DNA from: a virus
IMG/VR virus record: IMGVR_UViG_3300020473_000047
Coordinates: 1-47,115 of that record
Length of the DNA stretch: 47,115 nucleotides
Reading direction: 5' to 3' (one strand)
Shown: piece after piece, positions 40,117-46,475 of the stretch
How positions within the stretch are numbered: position 1 is the stretch's first letter
How the letters are laid out: each line of letters opens with the position of its first letter
Position numbers and translations under genes: made by a program
The notes under the pieces: model-generated
The model's input: only the letters and a program-made list of their open reading frames with translations
Told to the model about the DNA's origin: nothing
Database searches by the model: none

Positions 40117-41280
40117 ATGAGTACATTAAACGTAGAAGGAATTAAGAATACCGCAGCAACAAGTGATGCAATTTCGTTTGCTACGGATGGAACGTGTACG
40201 GCACGACTTACTAATCCAAGAAGTCATCGCAATTTGATAGTTAATGGGGCCATGAGAGTGGCCCAGAGAGGGACCTCATCCACATCTAGTGGTTATTACA
40301 CAGTTGATAGATTTAAATATACTTATAGTGGAACTGACAATGCACCTACACAGGCACAAGTTGATGTTGCTTCTGGTACAACACCTTATACTTTAGGGTT
40401 TAGAAAAGCTTATAAAATTACAAATGCAAATCAAACAGGTGGTGCTGGTGCTGGTGATCATATTCGATTAGAAGTTAATATTGAAGCACAGGATATAGCA
40501 AATAGTGGTTGGAATTATAAATCTAGTTCAAGTTATATAACTTTATCTTTCTGGTGTAAATCAAGTGTTGCACAAAATTTCTATGCTGGTATAAGAACAC
40601 CAGATGGAACATCACAAGGATATTCTTTTGAGACAGGTTCTTTAACTGCCGATACTTGGACAAAAATTACAAAAACAATTCCTGGCAACAGTAATTTAAC
40701 TTTTGATAATGATGCTGAACTAGGGTGGAACATGGATATTGCTATGTTTATGGGAACAAATAATACTACTTCTGGAAACACAATGAATCAATGGGCTGCA
40801 TACTCTGGTTCTAATGAAATGCCAGATAATACATCAACTTGGTACACAACAAACGGTGCTACTTGGGAAATTACAGGAGTTCAGTTAGAAGTAGGAGATA
40901 CGGCAACAGATTTTGAGCATAGAACATATGCTGATGAAATATTACGCTGTTATCGTTATTTCTATAAAGCTCCTGGATATAATAGTCATGCAATGTTCTC
41001 AAGAGGTAATACTGCAGTCGGGGCTACTGTTAACACGCCCGTTCCTATGAGGACAGCACCAACGAGTGGACCAACAAATTGGGTAAGAGTTCAAAGACCA
41101 GGTGTTGATTATGGAGATTCTTCTGCTGGTAGCTGGACAGTAGGAGGTGCTGCTCCTGCAGTTACAGTAACAGGAAGTTATATTTTCTTTCAATATGGTT
41201 CTATGTCAAATGTAACAAACACATCAAATACTGTTTATGGGTTTCTTACTTACGATCTTGAATTAAATGCTGAATTATAA
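40117..41280 (+). CDS. tail-fibre protein with NG...YRYF-type tip domain
   Basis: A 387-residue protein made almost wholly of the distal domain HRNLIVNGAMRVAQRG ... EHRTYADEILRCYRYFY with a 35-residue lead-in (MSTLNVEGIKNTAATSDAIS). It is the fourth relative of the tips at 23050, 29105 and 30707. Inner strands include YITLSFWCKSSVAQNF and TWEITGVQLEVGD, and it ends YDLELNAEL. It has no 177-nt module. It closes the fibre array, and a strong early-type promoter follows. Confidence 0.8.
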   Translation: MSTLNVEGIKNTAATSDAISFATDGTCTARLTNPRSHRNLIVNGAMRVAQRGTSSTSSGYYTVDRFKYTYSGTDNAPTQAQVDVASGTTPYTLGFRKAYKITNANQTGGAGAGDHIRLEVNIEAQDIANSGWNYKSSSSYITLSFWCKSSVAQNFYAGIRTPDGTSQGYSFETGSLTADTWTKITKTIPGNSNLTFDNDAELGWNMDIAMFMGTNNTTSGNTMNQWAAYSGSNEMPDNTSTWYTTNGATWEITGVQLEVGDTATDFEHRTYADEILRCYRYFYKAPGYNSHAMFSRGNTAVGATVNTPVPMRTAPTSGPTNWVRVQRPGVDYGDSSAGSWTVGGAAPAVTVTGSYIFFQYGSMSNVTNTSNTVYGFLTYDLELNAEL

Positions 41281-41284
41281 AGAG

Positions 41285-41313
41285 TTGACAGATATATAAA
41301 ATTAATTTATAAT
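41285..41313 (+). promoter_or_regulatory. perfect sigma70 promoter, TTGACA-17-TATAAT
   Basis: TTGACA (41285-41290) and TATAAT (41308-41313) with a 17-base spacer, an exact consensus. Transcription would begin near 41320, at the foot of three hairpins with no reading frame. Confidence 0.88.
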
Positions 41314-41319
41314 ATTTAC

Positions 41320-41426
41320 ATCTTCAACTTCCTTGCAGTTTTTTCGGAATTGAAGTACACTTCTCTGTGGTGGGAGGAGTGTGTTGGTGAGAAGACAAGG
41401 GGGAGTTAGTCCCCCTTTCTTTTTAT
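41320..41426 (+). ncRNA. candidate small structured RNA
   Basis: About 105 bases between a consensus promoter and a rho-independent terminator hold no convincing reading frame. They fold into three successive hairpins: CTTCAAcTTCC/GGAATTGAAG (41322-41332 with 41346-41355), CTTCTC/GAGAAG (41360-41365 with 41389-41394), and the terminator stem. A purine-rich GGTGGGAGGAG lies in the loop of the second. It could be a trans-acting RNA or a leader for the glutaredoxin operon. No known family was recognised. Confidence 0.55.
41397..41424 (+). terminator. rho-independent terminator
   Basis: An 8-bp stem AAGGGGGA/TCCCCCTT with a 5-base loop, followed by TCTTTTT. It ends the candidate small RNA 34 bases before the glutaredoxin start, so the gene either relies on read-through or on another promoter. 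Confidence 0.88.
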
Positions 41427-41457
41427 ATAAATTACTTTGTAAGCAATTATACAGAAC

Positions 41458-41694
41458 ATGAATTTCACAATTTTTTCCAAAGATGGTTGCCCATATTGCG
41501 ATAAGGTAAAGCAGGTATTAGAGTTGACAGAAAGTAAGTTTGTAGTGTATACTTTGGATAAGCAATTTGATAAAAAAGCATTTTATGGTGAATTTGGAGA
41601 AGGGTCTACGTTCCCACAGGTTGTTGTTGATGGTAAAAAGTTAGGAGGATCAGTTGAAACAATTAAATTCCTCAAAGAAAACAAAATCGTCTAG
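41458..41694 (+). CDS. nrdC: glutaredoxin
   Basis: A 78-residue glutaredoxin with the dithiol active site Cys11-Pro-Tyr-Cys14 (DGCPYCDKVK) and the cis-proline loop STFPQVVVDG. It reduces disulfides, most likely donating electrons to ribonucleotide reductase as T4 NrdC does, supporting deoxynucleotide supply in the host cytoplasm. A possible internal promoter (TTGACA at 41524, TATACT at 41548, 18-base spacer) lies inside the gene. The symbol rests on T4 analogy. Confidence 0.88.
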   Translation: MNFTIFSKDGCPYCDKVKQVLELTESKFVVYTLDKQFDKKAFYGEFGEGSTFPQVVVDGKKLGGSVETIKFLKENKIV

Positions 41695-41803
41695 GAAGGA
41701 GATAAATAAAGTCAACGACCATATAGATCGTGGATTTGAATTTATTCTTAAAGGAGGAAAGAAAAAGCAGAACGACAACCAATTACCTGAAGGAGATAGA
41801 AAA

Positions 41804-42031
41804 ATGTCTACAGATATAGTATTAACTTTATTTTTACCAGTATCTTTATTATTCTTTTTTGTAGGAACTCTATTTGGGTGGGCTGCACGAGACTATATGA
41901 TGAACTATCGGGAAGTACCAAGACCTCACCCCGAAATGTTAGATATAAATGGGAATATAATTCCCGATGAGGTTATAGCATTCAGATTTGAAAACAATTA
42001 TGACAACGACGACGACGAAGAAGACGACTAA
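41804..42031 (+). CDS. small membrane protein, conserved in cyanophages
   Basis: A 75-residue protein. Residues about 4-24 (DIVLTLFLPVSLLFFFVGTL) form one membrane helix, followed by GWAARDYMMNYREVPRPHPE and an acidic tail. The ATG behind GAAGGAGA was chosen. The frame stays open upstream to 41654 and its codons look protein-like (HIDRGFEFILKGGKKK), yet no good start is seen there, only a TTG inside the glutaredoxin gene. GATAAATA at 41701-41708 may be a late promoter. Function unknown. Confidence 0.6.
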   Translation: MSTDIVLTLFLPVSLLFFFVGTLFGWAARDYMMNYREVPRPHPEMLDINGNIIPDEVIAFRFENNYDNDDDEEDD

Positions 42032-42584
42032 AAAAGTCTCTAAACCTATTGAAAAATTACCACATAATCCATTTGTTTTTGAGGTATTGGATTTAGTATC
42101 TCGACAAAGAACTAAAGGTAATAAAGTAAAGGTACTTCAGGAGCATAGAGATCCTTCATTAGAAGCAATTCTTATTTGGAATTTTGATGATACTTGTATA
42201 TCATTACTTCCAGCAGGTGAGGTTCCTTATGATGGTTATGATGAACAAACCAGTTATAGTGGAACATTATCTACTAAAATTTCACATGAAGTTCGTAAGA
42301 TGCACGAAGCTGGAAGCTTTTCTCTAGGTGCAAGTGATACTCAGGGACGTACTTCAATTCGTAGAGAATTTAAGAATTTTTATAATTTTCTAAAAGGTGG
42401 TAATGATGAGATGAATAATATTCGTCGTGAGGCAATGTTTATTAATATACTAGAAGGTCTTCATCCATTAGAAGCAGAGATTCTTATTCTTACTAAAGAT
42501 CATGATTTAGAGTCTAAGTATAAGATTACAAAGGAAGTAGTAGCACAGGCATATCCTGAAATAACTTGGGGTGGTCGATCATGA
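42000..42584 (+). CDS. conserved T4-like cyanophage protein (DUF6433-like)
   Basis: A 194-residue soluble protein with a Thr/Lys-rich start followed by PHNPFVFEVLDLVSRQRTKG, IWNFDDTCISLLPAGEVPY and LHPLEAEILILTKDHDLESK. It matches my memory of a protein family of unknown function found in T4-like phages near the thyX/phoH region. The ATG at 42000 was chosen over a TTG. It overlaps the membrane protein gene by 32 bases and the next gene by four (ATGA). No catalytic motif is evident. Confidence 0.7.
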   Translation: MTTTTTKKTTKKVSKPIEKLPHNPFVFEVLDLVSRQRTKGNKVKVLQEHRDPSLEAILIWNFDDTCISLLPAGEVPYDGYDEQTSYSGTLSTKISHEVRKMHEAGSFSLGASDTQGRTSIRREFKNFYNFLKGGNDEMNNIRREAMFINILEGLHPLEAEILILTKDHDLESKYKITKEVVAQAYPEITWGGRS

Positions 42585-42925
42585 CAACTACCGTAAAAGA
42601 AAAGCAAAAAGCGGAAGAGAAGCAAGAAGAGGAAAGTATTAAACCTTCTGATTATTCTTGTGAACTTCTTTTAGAAAAAACTACTATGGAGAAGGCAAGA
42701 GATCCTAAGTTTCCTACTGATGCTTTTAATGTGACTTATGTTGTTGATGGTAAGCAGCATCTTGATGTTATTCGTTCTGGTAAACAAGTAAATGTGTTTG
42801 ATTACTATTATGATAAGTACGGGAAAGATTCTGTAAAAGGGATTGATTGGGGATATGGTAATGTAAATCCAAATTCATATGGATATAAAAAACCAGTACC
42901 ACCTAAGAAAAGAAGGAAGGGATAA
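42581..42925 (+). CDS. conserved hypothetical protein
   Basis: A 114-residue protein with a charged N-terminus (KEKQKAEEKQEEE) that may be disordered, a central soluble domain (FNVTYVVDGKQHLDVIRSGK, VFDYYYDKYG) and a basic Pro/Lys-rich end (KPVPPKKRRKG), which could bind nucleic acid. The ATG at the ATGA overlap was chosen over an upstream TTG. A strong terminator follows 22 bases after its stop. Family not recognised. Confidence 0.62.
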   Translation: MTTTVKEKQKAEEKQEEESIKPSDYSCELLLEKTTMEKARDPKFPTDAFNVTYVVDGKQHLDVIRSGKQVNVFDYYYDKYGKDSVKGIDWGYGNVNPNSYGYKKPVPPKKRRKG

Positions 42926-42946
42926 ACTAAATTCAACTTTTTTTCC

Positions 42947-42980
42947 AAAATATCCCGATAAAAAATCGGGGTATTTTTTT
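42947..42980 (+). terminator. rho-independent terminator
   Basis: A 13-bp stem AAAATATCCCGAT / ATCGGGGTATTTT (one wobble), a 5-base A loop and a T-run. It closes the nrdC operon. A degenerate relative lies at 27113-27177. Confidence 0.85.
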
Positions 42981-43061
42981 GTCTGTAAGGTTTTTTAAGA
43001 ATTGTATCAGAGAATACACATTTACTTGCCTATATACTATAACTGTGTTAGTATTAACACA

Positions 43062-43107
43062 ATCGTTCATCCCGAAAGGGACGCAAGTAAGCCGACTCGG
43101 AACGGAT
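43062..43107 (+). promoter_or_regulatory. glutamine-II riboswitch (Downstream-peptide RNA)
   Basis: The sequence has the conserved core of the Downstream-peptide RNA, a glutamine riboswitch known from marine cyanobacteria and their phages: ATCGTTCAtccc, a GAAA-capped TCCC/GGGA hairpin (70-73 with 78-81 of 43000), GACGCAAGTAAGCCGACT and GGAACGG. P1 is CGTTC (43064-43068) with GAACG (43100-43104). It directly precedes a short peptide gene, the arrangement that named the motif. A second copy of ATCGTTCATCCC (43106-43117) abuts the start codon and could pair with the same GAACG strand. Recognition is from memory of the consensus. Confidence 0.8.
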
Positions 43108-43117
43108 CGTTCATCCC

Positions 43118-43285
43118 ATGTTTCACTTACAATCTATTCTTATAGCTGCTTCTCTAACTTGTTCTGAAGCATATGAACTTGTCGATAAGATGAGGGAGTA
43201 TAAAGTTGATGAGGAGATACGAACTGAAATGATTCAGATCGTTAAGGAAGAGAGTAGGGAATGTTGGGACGCAAAAGCCGACTAA
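43118..43285 (+). CDS. riboswitch-controlled small peptide
   Basis: A 55-residue protein (MFHLQSILIAASLTCSEAYE...), helical, with a mildly hydrophobic N-terminus and a charged C-terminal helix. It starts right after the glutamine-type riboswitch, so glutamine, a signal of nitrogen status, probably controls it. Downstream peptides of this RNA are known in cyanobacteria but poorly understood. Some are thought to act on glutamine synthetase-related regulation. Whether this one does is inference. The only ribosome-site-like sequence (CGGAACGGA) lies inside the aptamer. Confidence 0.72.
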   Translation: MFHLQSILIAASLTCSEAYELVDKMREYKVDEEIRTEMIQIVKEESRECWDAKAD

Positions 43286-43294
43286 AGGAACGGG
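43266..43294 (+). promoter_or_regulatory. second, degenerate Downstream-peptide-like element
   Basis: GGGACGCAA and AAGCCGACT plus GGAACGG repeat the 3' half of the upstream aptamer, spanning the peptide's stop codon. A CGTT at 43240-43243 could supply P1, but no strand for the TCCC/GGGA hairpin is seen. Possibly a decayed second riboswitch before the next small gene. Confidence 0.5.
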
Positions 43295-43324
43295 TTAAAA
43301 TCCAACTACTTTAGGAGTAATCCA

Positions 43325-43468
43325 ATGGCAAAAGTCACATACAGAGGTGTCGAATATGATACCGAAGAGTACAATAAAAAAGTACTCGCTGAAGAAGCTC
43401 AAAAAAGAAATCATGATTTAATGTATCGTGGTATTAGACATGAACGTAAGTTCGCATCTAAGAGCTAG
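43325..43468 (+). CDS. DUF4278-like small protein
   Basis: A 47-residue basic protein. The paired motifs VTYRGVEYDTEEY and MYRGIRHERKF match the cyanobacterial DUF4278 pattern (a short YRG repeat). It has a good ribosome site (TTAGGAGTAA) and follows the degenerate riboswitch-like element, so it may respond to nitrogen signals with the gene before. Function unknown. A strong terminator follows. Confidence 0.7.
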   Translation: MAKVTYRGVEYDTEEYNKKVLAEEAQKRNHDLMYRGIRHERKFASKS

Positions 43469-43493
43469 ATTCACACTTGCATATACGTTTAAA

Positions 43494-43522
43494 GAAGACC
43501 TATTGACAGGTCTTCTTTTTTT
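43494..43522 (+). terminator. rho-independent terminator
   Basis: A perfect 8-bp stem GAAGACCT/AGGTCTTC with a 6-base loop, followed by seven T. It ends the riboswitch-peptide unit. Confidence 0.93.
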
Positions 43523-43533
43523 GTGTAAAATAA

Positions 43534-43540
43534 CTAAATA
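43534..43540 (+). promoter_or_regulatory. late promoter-like CTAAATA
   Basis: CTAAATA just after the terminator and 13 bases before the next ATG. Weak match, but well placed to start the following transcript. Confidence 0.4.
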
Positions 43541-43553
43541 CCATATAAAATTT

Positions 43554-43727
43554 ATGGAACCTGAAAGAGAAAAATTAAAATTAATAGTTCGGAATCTAGA
43601 ATTATTAGTTGATGCTCTTAAAGCAGAGGTGTATTCCGATGTCGATGCATACAAAAATTCTACTGCTTTTGAAAGACCAGTAGATTATGATGAACTTTAT
43701 GATGATGACGATGGCTACACAGACTAG
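43554..43727 (+). CDS. small acidic protein
   Basis: A 57-residue protein with an N-terminal amphipathic helix (REKLKLIVRNLELLVDALKA) that may form a coiled coil, and an Asp/Tyr-rich tail (VDYDELYDDDDGYTD). An upstream GTG in frame would run back through the terminator and was rejected. It overlaps the next gene by 17 bases. Function unknown. Confidence 0.6.
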   Translation: MEPEREKLKLIVRNLELLVDALKAEVYSDVDAYKNSTAFERPVDYDELYDDDDGYTD

Positions 43728-43881
43728 AGCAAAAAAGTTAATCAAAATGATGAAGAGACTTATGAAAAATGAGTTTCTATATACTGACGAGGAACTGAAA
43801 GATATGAGAGCACAGTTACGAGTCTTAGAAGAAGAACTTGCTCTCCAAGAATCAAAAAATTCAAAAGGATTTGGTAAATGA
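43711..43881 (+). CDS. small helical basic protein
   Basis: A 56-residue protein (MATQTRAKKLIKMMKRLMKN ...) with a Lys/Met-rich first helix and a Glu/Leu-rich second (EELKDMRAQLRVLEEELALQ), suggesting a helical hairpin or coiled coil. The ATG at 43711 was preferred to one at 43687, which would add a run of methionines inside the previous gene. Overlaps the next gene as ATGA. Function unknown. Confidence 0.6.
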   Translation: MATQTRAKKLIKMMKRLMKNEFLYTDEELKDMRAQLRVLEEELALQESKNSKGFGK

Positions 43882-44162
43882 CTGTAAAATTAATTCGTAT
43901 GTGGTCTGGTGAAGATGTAATCGCTGATCTTATTGAAGATGAGGGAAATTATATTACAATTGAAAATCCAATTGTTGCTGTTCCTTCACCTCAACAAGGA
44001 CAAATTGCATTTGCTCCTTGGTCTCCTTTACTTAAAAAAGATAAAATTGAAGTTACTAGAAAGTATCTTGTATACATTGGAGATCCACAAGAAGAAATTA
44101 TCGAACAATATAATTCAATGTTTGGTAAACTATCAAAACCTACAAAACAATTAATTCTCTGA
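43878..44162 (+). CDS. conserved marine-phage protein, MTVKLIRMWSGE type
   Basis: A 94-residue beta-rich protein. Conserved-looking blocks are MTVKLIRMWSGEDVIADLIE, IENPIVAVPSP and IAFAPWSPLL, followed by KYLVYIGDP. The strand spacing is reminiscent of Sm-like folds, which is only an impression. Relatives occur upstream of thyX in other marine myoviruses as far as I recall. It overlaps thyX by one base (TGATG). Function unknown. Confidence 0.65.
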   Translation: MTVKLIRMWSGEDVIADLIEDEGNYITIENPIVAVPSPQQGQIAFAPWSPLLKKDKIEVTRKYLVYIGDPQEEIIEQYNSMFGKLSKPTKQLIL

Positions 44163-44794
44163 TGACTGTAAAACTTATAAGCATTACTCCTGATGCGGAA
44201 CAAACTATGGCATATATTGCTAGAGTTTCTAATCCATCTAATCAGGGAAATGAAAAATATGCAGGACTATTAAAGTACTGTATCAAACATAATCATTGGA
44301 GTGTCTTTGAACAATCTTCTATGACTTTAGAGATTGAGACTACTCGTGCTATTGCTGCACAGATACTAAGACATCGTAGTTTCACATTCCAAGAGTTCTC
44401 TCAAAGGTATGCTGCTAGTACTGCACTTGGTGATATCCCATTACCAGAATTGAGAAGACAGGATACAAAGAACCGTCAGAATTCCACTGATGATTTAGAT
44501 CCTAAGATGGTAGAAACATTGAACAAACAAATGGAAACATTATTTGGTTCTGCAACTGCATTGTATAATCAGATGCTAGAGGATGGTGTTGCTAAAGAGT
44601 GTGCTAGAATGGTATTACCTTTATGTACTCCTACCAGAATATACATGACTGGTTCTTGTCGTTCTTGGGCTCATTATATCAATTTAAGATCAGCACATGG
44701 AACACAAAAAGAGCATATGGAAATTGCAGAACAATGTAGAAAAATCTTTGTTGAACAGTTTCCTTCAGTCTCAGAAGCCCTTGAATGGGTCTAA
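44162..44794 (+). CDS. thyX: flavin-dependent thymidylate synthase
   Basis: A 210-residue ThyX, which makes dTMP from dUMP using FAD, NADPH and methylene-tetrahydrofolate. The signature RHRxxxxxxxS is present at Arg70-His71-Arg72 to Ser80 (LRHRSFTFQEFSQRY). Further support comes from WSVFEQSSMTLEIETTRAIA before it and LCTPTRIYMTGSCRSW after. The length fits the family. It supplies thymidine nucleotides for phage replication, together with the glutaredoxin that can support ribonucleotide reductase. Confidence 0.97.
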   Translation: MTVKLISITPDAEQTMAYIARVSNPSNQGNEKYAGLLKYCIKHNHWSVFEQSSMTLEIETTRAIAAQILRHRSFTFQEFSQRYAASTALGDIPLPELRRQDTKNRQNSTDDLDPKMVETLNKQMETLFGSATALYNQMLEDGVAKECARMVLPLCTPTRIYMTGSCRSWAHYINLRSAHGTQKEHMEIAEQCRKIFVEQFPSVSEALEWV

Positions 44795-44797
44795 ATA
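44791..44797 (+). promoter_or_regulatory. late promoter-like CTAAATA
   Basis: CTAAATA overlaps the thyX stop, 21 bases before the next ATG. A TATAAT also lies close to that ATG but has no -35 at a proper distance. Confidence 0.35.
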
Positions 44798-44818
44798 CCT
44801 TTACACATCATTATAATT

Positions 44819-45070
44819 ATGGCAACTTATCCTGTAGTTAATACTAAAACTGGCGATCAAAAAGAAGTCGTGATGAGCGTTCACGATTGGGATCAATGGT
44901 GTAAAGATAACCCTGATTGGACTAGAGATTATTCTGATCCTTCTACAATGCCTGGTGTTGGAGAAGTTGGTGATTGGAAAGCAAAACTTGTTAGAGGAAA
45001 ACCAGGTTGGAATGAAGTATTAGAAAGAGCTCAGAAGCAGCCAGGTGCTAATAAGTTAAAGATTGATTGA
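44819..45070 (+). CDS. conserved small cyanophage protein
   Basis: An 83-residue soluble protein (TYPVVNTKTGDQKEVVMSVH, WDQWCKDNPDWTRDY, GEVGDWKAKLVRGKPGWNEV). The N-terminal layout resembles FmdB-like regulatory proteins, but the zinc cysteines are lacking. It sits between thyX and phoH, an order I recall from other T4-like cyanophages. Overlaps phoH by one base. Function unknown. Confidence 0.66.
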   Translation: MATYPVVNTKTGDQKEVVMSVHDWDQWCKDNPDWTRDYSDPSTMPGVGEVGDWKAKLVRGKPGWNEVLERAQKQPGANKLKID

Positions 45071-45789
45071 TGTCTAAAAGAAAATCTAGACAAATGAAAA
45101 GAAAAAAACCAATAAATTCTGAGTTTTTAGTTGATATAGAACCTATCACTGATAATCAGAGAGTATTATGCAATTCATATGCTGAAGGAAAGCATATTAT
45201 TGCATATGGTGTAGCAGGAACAGGTAAAACATTTATTACTCTTTATAACGCACTTAAAGAAGTTTTAGATGAAAATACCCCTTATGAAAAAATCTATATG
45301 GTTCGATCTCTTGTTGCTACGAGAGAAATTGGATTCCTTCCTGGTGACCATGAAGATAAATCTGATATTTATCAAGTACCATATAAGCATATGGTGAAGT
45401 ATATGTTTCAGATGTCTTCTGATGCAGAATTTGAAATGTTATATGGAAATCTTAGAGCACAAGATACAATTAAGTTTTGGAGTACTTCATTCTTAAGAGG
45501 AACAACGTTAGATAATGCTATTATTATCGTTGATGAATTTCAAAACTTGAATTTTCACGAACTTGATAGTATAATAACAAGAGTAGGTCAAAATAGTAAA
45601 ATCTTCTTTTGTGGAGATGCTAGTCAGACTGACTTACAGAAAACAAACGAACGAAATGGAATTATTGACTTTATGAAAATAATTCGTTCTATGCCTTCCT
45701 TTGATTTAATTGAATTTGGTATAGATGATATAGTTCGTTCTGGACTTGTTAAAGAGTACCTTATTGCTAAACTTGAACAAAATATGTAA
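45070..45789 (+). CDS. phoH: PhoH-like P-loop ATPase
   Basis: A 239-residue PhoH-family ATPase. Walker A is GVAGTGKT at 47-54 and Walker B IIIVDEFQN at 151-159, followed by the FFCGDASQTD motif near 182-191 typical of the family. A basic N-terminus (KRKSRQMKRKK) may bind RNA. PhoH is very common in marine phages. Its role is unsettled, with phosphate stress and RNA metabolism both proposed. The ATG at the TGATG junction was chosen over the TTG one codon earlier. No pho-box was recognised. Confidence 0.95.
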   Translation: MSKRKSRQMKRKKPINSEFLVDIEPITDNQRVLCNSYAEGKHIIAYGVAGTGKTFITLYNALKEVLDENTPYEKIYMVRSLVATREIGFLPGDHEDKSDIYQVPYKHMVKYMFQMSSDAEFEMLYGNLRAQDTIKFWSTSFLRGTTLDNAIIIVDEFQNLNFHELDSIITRVGQNSKIFFCGDASQTDLQKTNERNGIIDFMKIIRSMPSFDLIEFGIDDIVRSGLVKEYLIAKLEQNM

Positions 45790-46475
45790 TGTTTAATCAC
45801 ATTGATTTGAATCTACAGCCTCTTGAAAGAGAGCATATAGATGGAGTTCGTTATTATAAAGTTCCAGATGAAGATGAACTTATTAAAATGGTTTCTATTA
45901 CTTCGGTAACTAGTCATTTTAATAAAGAGATCTTTGTCAATTGGAGAAAAAAAGTTGGTAATGAGACAGCAGATAAAATCACGAAGGCAGCAACCAAACG
46001 TGGTACTGATATGCATACTCTTACTGAACATTATCTAAAGAATGATGAAGAACTTCCTAAAGTTCCTCCTATTTCTGATATGTTATTCAAGATTGCTAAG
46101 GATAATCTTAATAAAATAGATAATATCTATGCTCTCGAAGGTCCCCTATATAGTAAAGAATTAGGTATTGCTGGAACAGTTGATTGTATTGCAGAATATA
46201 ATGGCGAGTTAGCGATAATAGACTTTAAAACATCTAAAAAACCTAAACCACGAGAGTGGATAGAACATTACTTTGTTCAGGCAATGGCATATGGATGTAT
46301 GCTATATGAAATGAAAAATATTTCAATTAAAAAACTTGTAATTATTATGGCTTGTGAAAATGGAGAATGTGTTGTCTATGAAGAAACTGACAAAGCAAAG
46401 TACATCAAACTTCTCGGTGAGTACATTAGAAAGTTTGTTGGAGATAAATTGGAACTCTATGGAACCGAAAAATGA
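45789..46475 (+). CDS. PD-(D/E)XK exonuclease, Cas4/MGME1-like
   Basis: A 228-residue nuclease of the PD-(D/E)XK superfamily, closest in layout to Cas4/RecB-type and MGME1 exonucleases. Active-site residues are Glu117 (ALEGPLYS), Asp132 (IAGTVDCI) and Asp145/Lys147 (AIIDFKTSKK), with the leading RGTDMHTLTE helix at 71-80 and a QAMAYG motif after. No iron-sulfur cysteine cluster is present, unlike Cas4. Likely acts on single-stranded DNA ends in recombination or processing. It overlaps phoH by one base and gp33 by 17. Confidence 0.85.
   Translation: MFNHIDLNLQPLEREHIDGVRYYKVPDEDELIKMVSITSVTSHFNKEIFVNWRKKVGNETADKITKAATKRGTDMHTLTEHYLKNDEELPKVPPISDMLFKIAKDNLNKIDNIYALEGPLYSKELGIAGTVDCIAEYNGELAIIDFKTSKKPKPREWIEHYFVQAMAYGCMLYEMKNISIKKLVIIMACENGECVVYEETDKAKYIKLLGEYIRKFVGDKLELYGTEK

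Noticed and set aside
41524-41553. TTGACA-18-TATACT inside the glutaredoxin gene as a separate promoter
   Set aside because: Good match, but it lies in coding sequence where the bases are explained by codons, and I cannot tell it from chance. Mentioned only in the gene entry.
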